From JAKFWF01 sp963741505 (GTDB taxonomy: Bacteria > Pseudomonadota > Alphaproteobacteria > Rhizobiales > Hyphomicrobiaceae), in contig CAVUIJ010000011.1 of assembly GCA_963741505.1 (NCBI GenBank), positions 62,001 to 126,000 on the forward strand: a stretch of 64,000 bases of DNA. Reading direction: 5' to 3'. The position numbers and the translations under genes were made by a program. Below the pieces are notes generated by a model that was not told the origin of the DNA, made no database searches, and saw only the letters and a list, made by a program, of their open reading frames with translations. Shown here in pieces: positions 7,974 through 16,802 of the stretch (position 1 is the stretch's first letter; each line of letters starts with the position of its first letter).

Positions 7974-9179
7974 ATGTCGAAGGCCCGACCCATACTCATA
8001 TCCGGCGGCGGCATCGGTGGCTTGTCCGCCGCCATGGGCCTCGCGCAGAAGGGTTACAAGAGCCTCGTGCTCGAGCGCGCGCCGGAACTTGGCGAGATCG
8101 GCGCCGGCATCCAGCTCGGTCCGAACGCCTTCCACGCGTTCGACTACCTCGGCATCGGCGACCAGGCCCGCAAGATGGCGGTCTATGTCGACCAGTTGCG
8201 GCTGATGGATGCGATGACCGGCGAGGACATCGCCACGATCCCGCTCGATGAGCCGTTCCGCAAACGCTTCAAGAACCCATACGCCGTCATTCACCGGGGC
8301 GATCTGCACGGCGTCTTCCTGCGCGCCTGCCGGGAAAACCCGCTCGTCGAGCTGCGCACCAGCGCCGAGGTCGTCGGCTACGAGGATGAAGCGAGCGAAG
8401 CGCGGGCGATCCTCAAGTCGGGCGAGACGGTGGCCGGCGCCGGCCTGATCGGCGCCGACGGCCTGTGGTCCCGCATTCGCGCCCAACTGGTCGGCGACGG
8501 CGCGCCTCGCGTGACGGGCCACACCACCTATCGCTCGGTGATCCCGACCGAGGAGATGCCGCAGGACTTGCGCTGGAACGCGGCGACGCTGTGGGCCGGC
8601 CCGAAGTGCCACATCGTCCACTACCCGCTGTCGGGCTGGAAGCTGTTCAACCTGGTCGTCACCTATCACAACAACGCAGCCGAGCCGGTGGCGGGCAAAC
8701 CCGTGTCGGCCGACGAAGTCATGGCCGGCTTCCAGCACGTGGCGCCGCGCGCCCGCAGCATCATCGAGCACGGCCGCGATTGGAAACTCTGGGTGCTGTG
8801 TGACCGAGATCCGATCCTCAACTGGACCAAGGGGCGCGTGACGCTGCTCGGCGACGCCGCGCATCCGACGTTGCAATACATGGCGCAAGGTGCCTGCATG
8901 GCGATGGAGGACGGCGTCTGCCTCAGCCACGAGGTCGACGTCGCCAAGGGCGATCTCGCGACCGCCTTCGAGGAATACCGCAAGAAGCGTGTACATCGCA
9001 CGGCGCGCATCCAGATCCAGTCGCGCCTGATCGGTGATCACATCTACCATCCCGCCGGCGGCCACGCCGCGCTGCGCAACGCGATGATGCGGTCGATGTC
9101 GGCGGATGACTACTACGACAGCCTGCAATGGCTCTACGGCGGCACCGGTCTCGCTGAGGGGGCCAACGCGGTGATCTGA
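7974..9179 (+). CDS. 3-hydroxybenzoate 6-monooxygenase (FAD-dependent)
   Basis: This 401-residue group A flavoprotein hydroxylase has the dinucleotide motif GGGIGGLSAA at residues about 10-19, the DG motif in GADGLWSRIR near 161-170, and the FAD-ribityl GD motif GDAAHPTLQYMAQGA near 292-306. It matches 3-hydroxybenzoate 6-hydroxylases, which use NADH and O2 to make gentisate, rather than salicylate 1-hydroxylases; the gentisate-dioxygenase neighbour supports this. AGGAG stands shortly before the ATG. It is the last gene of the gentisate group. Confidence 0.85.
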   Translation: MSKARPILISGGGIGGLSAAMGLAQKGYKSLVLERAPELGEIGAGIQLGPNAFHAFDYLGIGDQARKMAVYVDQLRLMDAMTGEDIATIPLDEPFRKRFKNPYAVIHRGDLHGVFLRACRENPLVELRTSAEVVGYEDEASEARAILKSGETVAGAGLIGADGLWSRIRAQLVGDGAPRVTGHTTYRSVIPTEEMPQDLRWNAATLWAGPKCHIVHYPLSGWKLFNLVVTYHNNAAEPVAGKPVSADEVMAGFQHVAPRARSIIEHGRDWKLWVLCDRDPILNWTKGRVTLLGDAAHPTLQYMAQGACMAMEDGVCLSHEVDVAKGDLATAFEEYRKKRVHRTARIQIQSRLIGDHIYHPAGGHAALRNAMMRSMSADDYYDSLQWLYGGTGLAEGANAVI

Positions 9180-9231
9180 AAATTCCGGCAATCCGATGCT
9201 CGTGCCAACCGGACCTGCCACATGCGCGGCG

Positions 9232-9520
9232 CTACCGCTGTCGCAGCGCCCGCATCAACGATGCCGGCTCGCCATCGGGCAGCGCCGCGTTATGGGTCTC
9301 GCCCAGGCGCGTCCATCCGGGCTCGCGCGCGCCTGCGTCCAAACGTCGGGTCGCCCGCCACATACAAATGAAGCTGATCGTCCGGGGCCTTCGCGAATAA
9401 CCACGGCGCAATTTGCTCGATGAGGACGCGCGCTCTGTCCCGCCAAGGGGAAGCGGGTCGAGGCGTGATCTGCGGGGAGATCCGCTCGCAGGCCTGAAGC
9501 GTTTGTGCAAGATTGTCCAA
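9232..9520 (-). pseudogene. possible small frameshifted gene of unknown function
   Basis: Two overlapping minus-strand frames join into a protein-like sequence of about 96 residues. The first begins MDNLAQTLQACERISPQITP and runs through QIAPWLFAKAP and VAGDPTF; the second continues DAGAREPGWTRLGETHNAAL to the end. The junction at about 9346 needs one base removed at TTTGGA. I do not recognise a family. The case rests on how natural the joined sequence looks, so it may be coincidence. Confidence 0.3.
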
Positions 9521-9615
9521 TGCGATCCGAATCCGTCCAACTCGGTCATTTTGCTTACTCGACGAAGTTGATCATTGAGCGCATCAGAATCGACGTTTCA
9601 GCTGAGGTTTCGGGC

Positions 9616-11569
9616 ATGTCCACTACTCGTGCTCCCTTTGGTACATGGCGCTCTCCACTCACCGCCGACCGTCTTGCAGCGACTGGTCGTCGCGTGGCGG
9701 ACATCGCCCTCGACGGCGCCACCACCTATTGGGGCGAGACGCGGCCCGCGGAAGCCGGGCGGGTCACGCTCATGCGCCGCACCTGCGACGGCACGTTCAG
9801 CGAGATCCTGGCTGCTCCGATGAATGCCCGCAGCCGCGTTCACGAGTACGGCGGAGGGGCATTCTGCGTTGCCGATGGCGTGGTCTATTTTTCGAATTTC
9901 GCCGACCAGCGACTATACTGCCTCGATCGAGGCAGCGCGCCGGTACCGCTGACAGCGGCGGGGCCATGGCGGTACGCCGATTGCGTGGTCGATCGGCAAC
10001 GCCGACGGCTGATCGGCGTCAGGGAGGACCACGCGCACGACGGCGAACCGCGCAACGAGGTCGTGGCCATCGACCTCGCCACAGGGGACGTGACGGTACT
10101 TGCGACCGGGCATGACTTCTATTCCAACCCGCGGCTGAGCCCGTCCGGTGACCAGCTGTGCTGGCTGCAATGGGACCACCCGAACATGCCCTGGGATGGC
10201 ACCACGCTGTGTGTCGCCGCCGTGGCTCCCGACGGTCAACTCGCTGCCGCGACGGCAATCGCCGGCGGGCCCAACGAGTCGGTTTACGGCCCTCAGTGGT
10301 CACCGCAAGGCATCTTGCACTTTGCGTCGGACCGCACCGGCTGGTGGAACCTCTACCGGCTGCGCGACGGTACTCTTGGGGCCCTGTGGCCGCTCGCCGC
10401 AGAATTCGCCGTGCCGCATTGGAACTTCGGCACCGCAACGTACGGCTTCGATCGCGAAGATGTCATCTGCGTCTACGGCCGCCCCGGCGCCTGGCGGCTG
10501 GCGCGCATCGCAGCGGCCGGCAGGCCAGCCGCATACATTCGACCTGCCCTATGGCGAGTTGGGCAACCTGCGTGTTGGTGACGGCCGGGCGGTGCTCGTC
10601 GCAGCCTCGCCGACCGAGCCGCCCGCGCTCATCGAGATCTCGCTTGCGACCGGCGAGGCGACGGTCCTGCGGCAGCCGAGCGAGCTGATCATCGCCCCAT
10701 CCCTGGTGTCATTGCCTGAGGCCATCACGTTCCCGACGGACGGTGGCGCGGCGCACGGCTTCTACTATGCGCCGCACAATCCGGACTTCGTCGGCCCGCC
10801 CGACGAGCGACCACCGCTCATCGTCATGAGCCATGGCGGTCCAACAAGCAGCGCCTCGACCGCCTTCAGTCCCCACATCCAGTTCTGGACCAGCCGCGGC
10901 TTTGCCGTTCTCGACGTCAATTACGGCGGCAGCACCGGCTATGGCCGGGCCTATCGCGCGCGTCTGAACGGCGCGTGGGGCGTCCGCGACGTCGAGGATT
11001 GCGTGAACGGCGCCCGCTACCTGGTGGCACGCGGTGACGTTGACGCAAAGCGGCTCGTCATCCGCGGCGGCAGTGCCGGCGGCTACACCACGCTGTGCGC
11101 CCTCGCCTTCCACGACGTGTTCCGGGCTGGCGCCAGCCACTACGGGATCGGCGACCTCGAGGCGCTGGCCAAGGACACCCACAAGTTCGAGGCACGCTAC
11201 CTCGATCGCCTCATCGGCCCGTACCCGGAGCGGCGGGATCTGTACATCGCGCGCTCGCCGATCCACCATGTCGACAAGCTGAGCTGCCCCATCATCTTCT
11301 TTCAGGGCCTCGAGGACCGTGTCGTTCCGCCGGCTCAGGCCGAAGCAATGGTTGCCGCGCTTCGTGCCAAGGGGATTGCGGTCGCCTACGTGGCATTCGA
11401 AGGCGAGCAGCACGGCTTTCGGCGTGCCGAGAACATTCAGCGGGCGCTCGAGGCAGAGCTTTATTTCTATGGCCGTGTGCTCGGCTTCACCCCCGCTGAC
11501 GACCTGCCTCCGGTGCCGATCGACAACCTGCACTCGATCGACTACCGGTCGATCCCGCCTTCGCATTGA
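9616..11569 (+). pseudogene. S9-family prolyl oligopeptidase/acylaminoacyl peptidase, interrupted by one frameshift
   Basis: The first frame (from the ATG at 9616) gives the beta-propeller half, with repeats such as VHEYGGGAFCV and SVYGPQWSPQGILHFASDRTG. The second frame carries the alpha/beta-hydrolase half: DVNYGGSTGYG, the nucleophile elbow GGSAGG (near 11068), the acid in FQGLEDRVVPP and the histidine in EGEQHGF. The frames meet at about 10520-10535, where the first runs into unrelated sequence and the second picks up HTFDLPYGELGN. One base gained or lost there separates them. All catalytic residues are present, so a sequencing error is as likely as real inactivation. Full length would be about 650 residues. 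Confidence 0.85.
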
Positions 11570-11596
11570 ACTTGCCTGTCGAAGGGAGCCGAAGCC

Positions 11597-12421
11597 GTGC
11601 AGATCTGGACCTGGCAGGAATGGCGGCATCGGCGCGTCGCGAATGCCGCCTTGTTTGTCCTGATTGGAAGCACGTGCTGGTCGCCGGCACTTGGCGCGGA
11701 CATGACGGCGCGCCAAGTCACCGAGGCCCTCGTTCGAGCAAGGCCCGGTGCGTCGGCGGATTTTGCCGGGCGGGACCTGCGGCTGCTCGATCTGAGCGGC
11801 CTCGACTTCAAGGGCGCGCGGCTTACCGGCGCCGACCTCTTCGGCGTCGATCTGACGATGTCCGATATGGCGCGGGCTGATCTCGCCGGGGCAAGCCTCG
11901 ATCGGGCGCTCATTATCAAGGCCGATTTCTCCAACGCCAATATGGCCGGGGCGAGCCTTCGGCGTCCGAGCGCGTTCTCTTCCCTGGCGTTCGACCCGGC
12001 GGAGGCCCCGCGATTCCCGGGCGCCAACCTGTCGGGTGCGCGCATCATTGCGCGCCTCGACGGGGCCGATTTCGCCGGCGCAAACCTGTCGTCGGCATCG
12101 CTTGGTCCGGACGATCCGCGCAGCGTCATCACAACTTCGCCGCGCGTCGTTCTGACCGGATGCGATTTCTCCAGGGCGTCCTTGAAGGGCGCCAACCTCG
12201 CGTACGTAGTCTTGACGTTCGCCAAGCTCAGAGGAGCGGACCTCAGCGATTCAATCCTCGCTCATGCCGATCTATCGAAGGCCGACCTTTCGGGCGCGGA
12301 CCTCGGCAACGCCGACATGACGGATGCCGACCTCGACGGAGCGATTCTGACCGGCGTCCGCGGCCTCGACACGGTGAAGGGGCTGTCACTGGCGCGCAAT
12401 CTCGACCGGTCGGTGCGGTGA
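11597..12421 (+). CDS. exported pentapeptide-repeat protein
   Basis: The 274-residue protein has a GTG start, an N-terminal signal-type helix (residues about 14-34) and cleavage near LGA-D. The mature part begins MTARQVTEALVRARPGASAD and then carries many A(D/N)LxG(A) pentapeptides (for example GADLFGVDLTMSDMARADL), predicting a right-handed beta-helix in the periplasm. A similar opening (AALAATGPSG, then DLTGKRL) occurs in the exported pentapeptide protein at 13162-13995. The stop overlaps the GTG start of the DUF1194 gene, implying translational coupling. The function of such exported pentapeptide proteins is unknown. Confidence 0.85.
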   Translation: MQIWTWQEWRHRRVANAALFVLIGSTCWSPALGADMTARQVTEALVRARPGASADFAGRDLRLLDLSGLDFKGARLTGADLFGVDLTMSDMARADLAGASLDRALIIKADFSNANMAGASLRRPSAFSSLAFDPAEAPRFPGANLSGARIIARLDGADFAGANLSSASLGPDDPRSVITTSPRVVLTGCDFSRASLKGANLAYVVLTFAKLRGADLSDSILAHADLSKADLSGADLGNADMTDADLDGAILTGVRGLDTVKGLSLARNLDRSVR

Positions 12422-13248
12422 GCTCGCACGCCGAGGGACTTGAGCTGACGTTTCGGCGTCGAGCAGCTCGTCGCGCGATTTGCACCATCGTGCTGGCTGC
12501 CACAGTGCTCGTGGCTGCGCCGACGGCCGAAGCCGCGGGCCCGCCCGGCGCGGCCCCGGTCGATACTGCGCTGATCATGGCGGTCGACGTCTCGGGCTCG
12601 GTCGACGATCGCCGCTACCGCTTGCAGATGGACGGGATCGCGCGCGCCCTGGTCGACCCCGCGGTGGTGACCGCCATCACGAGCGGCCCGAACGCTGCCA
12701 TCCTGTTCTCGGTGGTGACGTGGGCCGACCGTCCGCGCGTGACCCTGTCCTGGATGCGCATCTCGAACCAGGGCGAGGCCGAGTCCGTCGCGGCGATGGT
12801 ACGCGGGCTGCCGCGACAGAGCGGCGATTTCACCTGCATGGCCCGGATGCTGCGCTACCTCGCCGACAGGATCGTGCCGCAGATTCCCGTCTCGGCGACC
12901 CGTGTCGTGGTCGATGTCTCCGGCGATGGCCGTGACAACTGCAACCCCGAGCAACCGGTCTCAGCAATTCGGGACGAGCTGTCGAGTGCGAAGACGACGA
13001 TCAACGGTCTGCCGATCCTGGAGGGTCGCGAGGCCGACACGCTCGAGGCGTGGTATCGCGAAAACGTCAAGGGCGGACCTGGGGCCTTCGTGCTGCCGGC
13101 CTTCGGCTACGATGATTTCGGCCGCGCGATTCGGCAAAAGTTCGTGACCGAGATCAGCCAATCAATCGCGCAGGGCACGATCGATGTTGCGCGCCTTGTC
13201 GAGGTTGACGGCGCGGTCGCGGCCGATCAGCCCGATCAAGCGCGCTGA
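12418..13248 (+). CDS. DUF1194 (von Willebrand A-like) secreted protein
   Basis: The 276-residue protein starts at a GTG overlapping the previous stop by GTGA. A signal peptide (RRAARRAICTIVLAATVLVA... to AEA) precedes the domain. The MIDAS-like start DTALIMAVDVSGSVDDRRY and the second acidic segment VVVDVSGDGRDNC match the DUF1194 family, which resembles VWA metal-dependent adhesion domains (D-x-S-x-S). Its role is unknown. Its last 87 bases are overlapped by the convergent pentapeptide gene. Confidence 0.85.
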   Translation: MSSHAEGLELTFRRRAARRAICTIVLAATVLVAAPTAEAAGPPGAAPVDTALIMAVDVSGSVDDRRYRLQMDGIARALVDPAVVTAITSGPNAAILFSVVTWADRPRVTLSWMRISNQGEAESVAAMVRGLPRQSGDFTCMARMLRYLADRIVPQIPVSATRVVVDVSGDGRDNCNPEQPVSAIRDELSSAKTTINGLPILEGREADTLEAWYRENVKGGPGAFVLPAFGYDDFGRAIRQKFVTEISQSIAQGTIDVARLVEVDGAVAADQPDQAR

Positions 13249-13995
13249 ATTGACATCGGCGTCCAGGAAATTAGCTCCCGTCACGTCGGCGCCACTGAGA
13301 TCCGCGCCGGCAAGCTCGGCCCCGGCAAGCACGGCATCCTTGAAGCTGACATTGCGCAGCGAGGCGAACTCGAGCACCACGCGCGACAGGTTGGCGTTGG
13401 CGAACGAGGCGCCGTCGAGCGTCGCCGATTTGAGCACGCCGCGCATCAGCCCCATCGACTGGTTGCGCATGTCGGCGGCGAGATCGGCGCCATCGAAGCG
13501 CGCATTGCGCAGACTGGCCCGCGACATGTCGGCGGTAATGCGTGCCTTCGACAGGTCGGCGGCATCGAGGCGGGCGTCCATCAGCTGGGTCGCGAACAGG
13601 CTGGCGCCCGCGAGCCTGGCGCCCGCGAGATCGGCTTTCAAGAGCCACGCCTGATCGAGAGTGACGCCTTCCAGATTGGCCCCTGCGAGGCGTGCCCCGT
13701 TGAGACGAGCCGCTTGCAGCCGCACGCGTCTGAGATCGAGACCGGACAGATCGAGCCCATTGAGGCGTTTGCCCGTCAGGTCGACGATGCCGCTCGGCCC
13801 TGTCGCTGCGAGGGCGGCCTCGATGTCGCCGCGCGACATGTCGGCCTTGGTGAAGTCGTCGGACTTGAGATCCAAATACTGGATCATGTCCTGTGCCAGC
13901 GCCGTCTCGGGGCCCAGGGCAGCGAGAATTGCGGCAACGAGAACGCCCGCGCATGCGGCGACGGCTGTCGAACGACGCGACGGCGCATTGGCCAT
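13162..13995 (-). CDS. exported pentapeptide-repeat protein
   Basis: The ATG at 13995 gives 277 residues with a good signal peptide (MANAPSRRSTAVAACAG..., cleavage after ALA near 35). An alternative ATG at 14058 adds 21 residues. The mature protein has a short leader (YLDLKSDDFTKADMSRGDIE) and then pentapeptides such as LDLSGLDLRRVRLQAARLNG and LAGADLSGADVTGANFLDAD. Both exported pentapeptide proteins end alike: GVRGLDTVKGLSLARNLDRS in one, GLIGRDRAVNLDKARNIDRA here. They are therefore probably paralogues, diverged and inverted around the DUF1194 gene. Their 3' ends overlap tail-to-tail with DUF1194. Confidence 0.83.
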   Translation of the reverse strand: MANAPSRRSTAVAACAGVLVAAILAALGPETALAQDMIQYLDLKSDDFTKADMSRGDIEAALAATGPSGIVDLTGKRLNGLDLSGLDLRRVRLQAARLNGARLAGANLEGVTLDQAWLLKADLAGARLAGASLFATQLMDARLDAADLSKARITADMSRASLRNARFDGADLAADMRNQSMGLMRGVLKSATLDGASFANANLSRVVLEFASLRNVSFKDAVLAGAELAGADLSGADVTGANFLDADVNSARLIGLIGRDRAVNLDKARNIDRALRD

Positions 13996-14093
13996 CGCTC
14001 GCGGTTCAACTTTCCGCAAGGAGGTTCGCGCAACACCGGCATCATATGCTTCGGTCATCCTGTAGCACCCTGCAGAGGGAGTGGCGCGGTGGC

Positions 14094-14294
14094 TCACGCA
14101 TCCTTCTCGGACGCCGGGCGGCAGCGCCAGCGGACGACCCGCCAGCCCGGATGCTCCGCGCCCCATCGCGCAACGAACGGAGCTGCACCCATCATGCACT
14201 TCGCTGGGGCGACGTCGACGAGCATGGGGATCGCATCGGTCTTGCAGACGGACGGGTCGGTGATCAGACAGGCGGAAATGACGATGGCCAGCAT
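14094..14294 (-). CDS. small cysteine-containing exported protein, conserved hypothetical
   Basis: The 66-residue protein begins MLAIVISACLI and carries three later cysteines: DPSVCKT, PAKCMMG and WRCRPA. The pattern (hydrophobic start, C-K, C-M-M-G, then AEHPGW...RW-x-C) resembles short conserved hypothetical proteins that I recall from Bradyrhizobium and relatives, so I take it as real rather than a shadow. It probably functions outside the cytoplasm. It lies 98 bases upstream of the pentapeptide gene on the same strand. Function is unknown. Confidence 0.55.
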   Translation of the reverse strand: MLAIVISACLITDPSVCKTDAIPMLVDVAPAKCMMGAAPFVARWGAEHPGWRVVRWRCRPASEKDA

Positions 14295-14443
14295 TCAAGC
14301 CTCCAAGTCTGTCGCTACGTGAGCTGGTTGCGAGCCGTTCGTACGCCTTGCACGTCGCGACGATTTGCAGTCTCATCCGGGCCAGTCTCAGTCTTCGTGC
14401 CAAGGCGACTGCTTCTCGCAATCGTACACCGAGGCCAACCGGA

Positions 14444-15133
14444 ATGCATATGGGCAAGAGAACCGCTGTGGTCGCGATCCTCGCTGCTGCCGGGGTTCTG
14501 GTATCGGTCGCGGCAACGGCTGGCGCACCGTCCGCGGTCGAGTTGCTGTTCGAGCGCAAGCATCTCGCGGCGCTCGACGGTGGCAGCGAAATCGCCTACC
14601 GCTTCGAACGAGCAACTTCGGATCCGAAAATGCTCGGTGAGCCCTTCGCAGATACAATCAGGCTGACAATTACGGCGGTCGCGCCGACCGGAACCCGCGA
14701 AGTCGCCCTCGACGTGTTCACCGGCGACCGTGCGCGAACGGTGCAGAACGTGCCGGACCTGACCGGCAATCCGATGCTGGTGCTGTTCCTCGATCGTACC
14801 GTCAGCAACATGAGCCAGCTTGCCGGCGGCGCACGGCCCTATTTCAAGGACCGCATCCGCGCGGGGCTGCGCGACAAGGCGGTCATCGAACCGACCACGA
14901 TTGCGTATGCTGGCAAGACCGTGGACGCGTTCCGCATCGCGGTGACGCCATTCATCGGCGATGCGAATGCCGGCAAGATGCTCGGCTACGACGGGGCGAA
15001 GCTCACCTTGGTGGTCAGCGAGGCCGTGCCGGGCCACATTGTCGAGCTGACGTCGCTGTTCGAGAGCGCCATTCCCGACGCGCCACGCCTCGAAGAACGC
15101 ATCACTGTGGCCGGATCGGGAGACAAGCCATGA
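14444..15133 (+). CDS. exported protein of unknown function upstream of the quinoprotein genes
   Basis: The 229-residue protein has a signal peptide (MHMGKRTAVVAILAAAGVLV..., cleavage near TAG-A). The rest looks like a soluble beta-rich domain with no cysteine and no catalytic motif I recognise. The ATG at 14444 was chosen because it begins the signal peptide; a second ATG lies two codons later. The stop overlaps the next start (ATGA), so it is coupled to the 122-residue protein. Location beside xox/PQQ genes suggests a periplasmic accessory role, which is inference. Confidence 0.7.
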   Translation: MHMGKRTAVVAILAAAGVLVSVAATAGAPSAVELLFERKHLAALDGGSEIAYRFERATSDPKMLGEPFADTIRLTITAVAPTGTREVALDVFTGDRARTVQNVPDLTGNPMLVLFLDRTVSNMSQLAGGARPYFKDRIRAGLRDKAVIEPTTIAYAGKTVDAFRIAVTPFIGDANAGKMLGYDGAKLTLVVSEAVPGHIVELTSLFESAIPDAPRLEERITVAGSGDKP

Positions 15134-15498
15134 CGACCCGCGATGCGGCACGGGCCCTGTCCAGGTTGTTCTTCCTTCTTGTCGTCCTGGCTTGTGGGCC
15201 GGGCCGCGCCGACGACCTCACGGCGAACGACTATCCGACCGTGGCGCGGGCCGACTACGTCTTCGGCTGCATGGCCGTCAATGGCCAGACGCGCGATGCC
15301 CTGGAGCGGTGTGCGTGCTCGATCGATGTGATTGCCTCGATCCTGCCGTTCGGCCAGTACGAGGAGGCCGAGACGGTCATGTCGGTGCGCCAGCGCGGCG
15401 GCAAGAACGCCTCCATGTTTCTCACCATGCCGATGCTGCGCGAGAAGGTCGCCAACTTGAAGCGTGCCCAGGTCGAAGCCGAGCTGCGCTGCTTTTGA
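15130..15498 (+). CDS. small secreted cysteine-containing protein of unknown function
   Basis: The 122-residue protein has a signal peptide ending GRADD near residue 29. The mature part contains YVFGCM, then ERCACSIDVIASILPFGQYEEAETV and a final LRCF. Four cysteines in about 90 residues suggest disulfides in the periplasm. It overlaps the preceding gene by four bases (ATGA). I do not know the function; it is probably co-transcribed with its neighbour. Confidence 0.7.
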   Translation: MTTRDAARALSRLFFLLVVLACGPGRADDLTANDYPTVARADYVFGCMAVNGQTRDALERCACSIDVIASILPFGQYEEAETVMSVRQRGGKNASMFLTMPMLREKVANLKRAQVEAELRCF

Positions 15499-15544
15499 TG
15501 GCTCGGGCGGATGCAGGAAAACCGTATTCGGGCGCGCCGCCATT

Positions 15545-15574
15545 CCCTCTCCCCGCCCACTTGCGGGGAGAGGG
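15545..15574. repeat. palindromic intergenic repeat, copy 1
   Basis: A perfect 12-bp stem, CCCTCTCCCCGC/GCGGGGAGAGGG, with a six-base loop, followed by TTAGGGTGAGGGGCGG. It is the shortest of three related elements in this intergenic stretch. It could also act as a terminator-like hairpin or mRNA 3'-end stabiliser for the upstream pair. Confidence 0.85.
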
Positions 15575-15647
15575 TTAGGGTGAGGGGCGGCAACAGGCTC
15601 TGAACAGGCAGCTTCAGACTGCCAAGCACTGGCACAAATGGCACCTG

Positions 15648-15743
15648 AGCAAGCGGCCGCCCCTCACCCTCGGCCGGGCAAGATGGCCCAGCCTCTGCCC
15701 TCTCCCCGTAAGCGGACGGGGAGAGGGTTAGGGTGAGGGGCGG
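15648..15743. repeat. palindromic intergenic repeat, copy 2 (full unit)
   Basis: The unit starts with GAGCAAGCGGCCGCCCCTCA, passes CCTCGGCCGG and ends with hairpin 15698-15727 (CCCTCTCCCCGT/ACGGGGAGAGGG) and TTAGGGTGAGGGGCGGC. The outer CGCCCCTCACCCT and AGGGTGAGGGGCG also pair, giving a long two-part palindrome. Confidence 0.85.
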
Positions 15744-15809
15744 CTGCGCGAAGATTGCATCAACCGCGGGCCGGGCGAGATGCCTGTGGGACGATGAGAA
15801 AAGGCGTTC

Positions 15810-15891
15810 GAACAAGCGGCCGCCCCTCACCCTCGGCCGGCCAAAATGAGCCGGCCTCTGCCCTCTCCCCGTAAGTGGACGGGGAGAGGGG
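15810..15891. repeat. palindromic intergenic repeat, copy 3
   Basis: Nearly the same unit as copy 2 in the same orientation (GAACAAGCGGCCGCCCCTCA, then CCTCGGCCGG), with hairpin 15861-15890. It lacks the right-hand TTAGGGTGAGGGG arm. It lies just beyond the 3' end of the SoxYZ-like gene. Confidence 0.85.
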
Positions 15892-15942
15892 AAGAGCCCC
15901 AAATGCGATAGGCATGCGGGCGGGTGCCGAAAGGGACACCGC

Positions 15943-16767
15943 TCAAGAGCCCTTGTCCGGAGCTGCGCGCGCCTCGTACACCTTGCCGTCGGTGTCCTTG
16001 GCCGTGACCTCAAGGCCGTCCTTTCCGTTCGCCTCGTAGCTGAAGCGGATGTTGGGATCCTCGCTTAGCGAGATGCCGCCTTCCATGCGAAACACCAGCT
16101 CGGCCCCCCGCTTGACCGCGATCTCGCTGACGAACTTCGCCGGGATATAGAGGCCGGTGAGCTGGTTCATCTGCAACCCCGAATAGTTGGGATGGCGGAT
16201 CATCACCTGGGCCTCACGCGTCGGGATCGACATGCCGGCGGCATCGAAGTTCCGCACCTGCATCCGGCCGATGCTGGCGAGAGCCTGATCCATGTCTTTC
16301 AGCGCCGGCGCCGAGCAGCCGCCCGAGGCCTTCACGAACCTGGTCGTCATGTGCAGCCGGCCGTCACTCGTCTCGATCACGGCGCGCACGTTGGAATACA
16401 TGTCGACGCGCACGCGGGTGGAAAGCATCCGCTCGCCGCCGCCCGCCGCCTTGCCGAACTCGAAGGTCGCTGCCACCGGTGCCGGATTCTTGTCGATGAT
16501 GAGGTAAAGTCTCCGGACCGATCCGGCGGACGCAGCCGGCATGCGCACTGTCAACGGCACCAACGCGGCATCATCGGCCCGGACTGGCGCTTCGAGCAGC
16601 ACGGCGCCGTCCTCGGCGAGGATCTCGCGTTGCTGGAAGAGGTCCTTGCGAAGCTCGGGCCAGGGGTCGTCGGTCGATTGCGCCACGGCGAGCGTACCGC
16701 TACCAGCGACGCAAATGCCGATAACCAGCACGCGGCAGAGCATGTTCAAGTCAACATTGACGCGCAT
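15943..16767 (-). CDS. quinoprotein dehydrogenase-associated SoxYZ-like carrier
   Basis: The 274-residue periplasmic protein has a signal peptide (MRVNVDLNMLCRVLVIGICV..., cleavage near AVA-Q). The N-half is SoxY-like and includes the conserved cysteine in KASGGCSAPAL. The C-half is SoxZ-like (MIRHPNYSGLQMNQLTGLYI). This fusion is the family that accompanies PQQ-dependent dehydrogenases with a SoxH-like metallohydrolase. The ATG at 16767 follows GGAGGA. It is the second gene after the metallohydrolase on this strand, and the two face away from xoxF. Its biochemical role in the relay is not established. Confidence 0.88.
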   Translation of the reverse strand: MRVNVDLNMLCRVLVIGICVAGSGTLAVAQSTDDPWPELRKDLFQQREILAEDGAVLLEAPVRADDAALVPLTVRMPAASAGSVRRLYLIIDKNPAPVAATFEFGKAAGGGERMLSTRVRVDMYSNVRAVIETSDGRLHMTTRFVKASGGCSAPALKDMDQALASIGRMQVRNFDAAGMSIPTREAQVMIRHPNYSGLQMNQLTGLYIPAKFVSEIAVKRGAELVFRMEGGISLSEDPNIRFSYEANGKDGLEVTAKDTDGKVYEARAAPDKGS

Positions 16768-16802
16768 GAACTTCCTCCATCTCGACGCGCCCGGCGACGG
16801 CG

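Noticed and set aside
7389..9221. A 610-codon minus-strand frame across the isomerase and hydroxylase genes
   Set aside because: Low-complexity, Arg-rich translation opposite two well-recognised enzymes; an effect of high GC content.
15545..15891. CRISPR array
   Set aside because: The repeats are palindromic, differ in length and truncation, and are not separated by uniform spacers; no cas genes occur.
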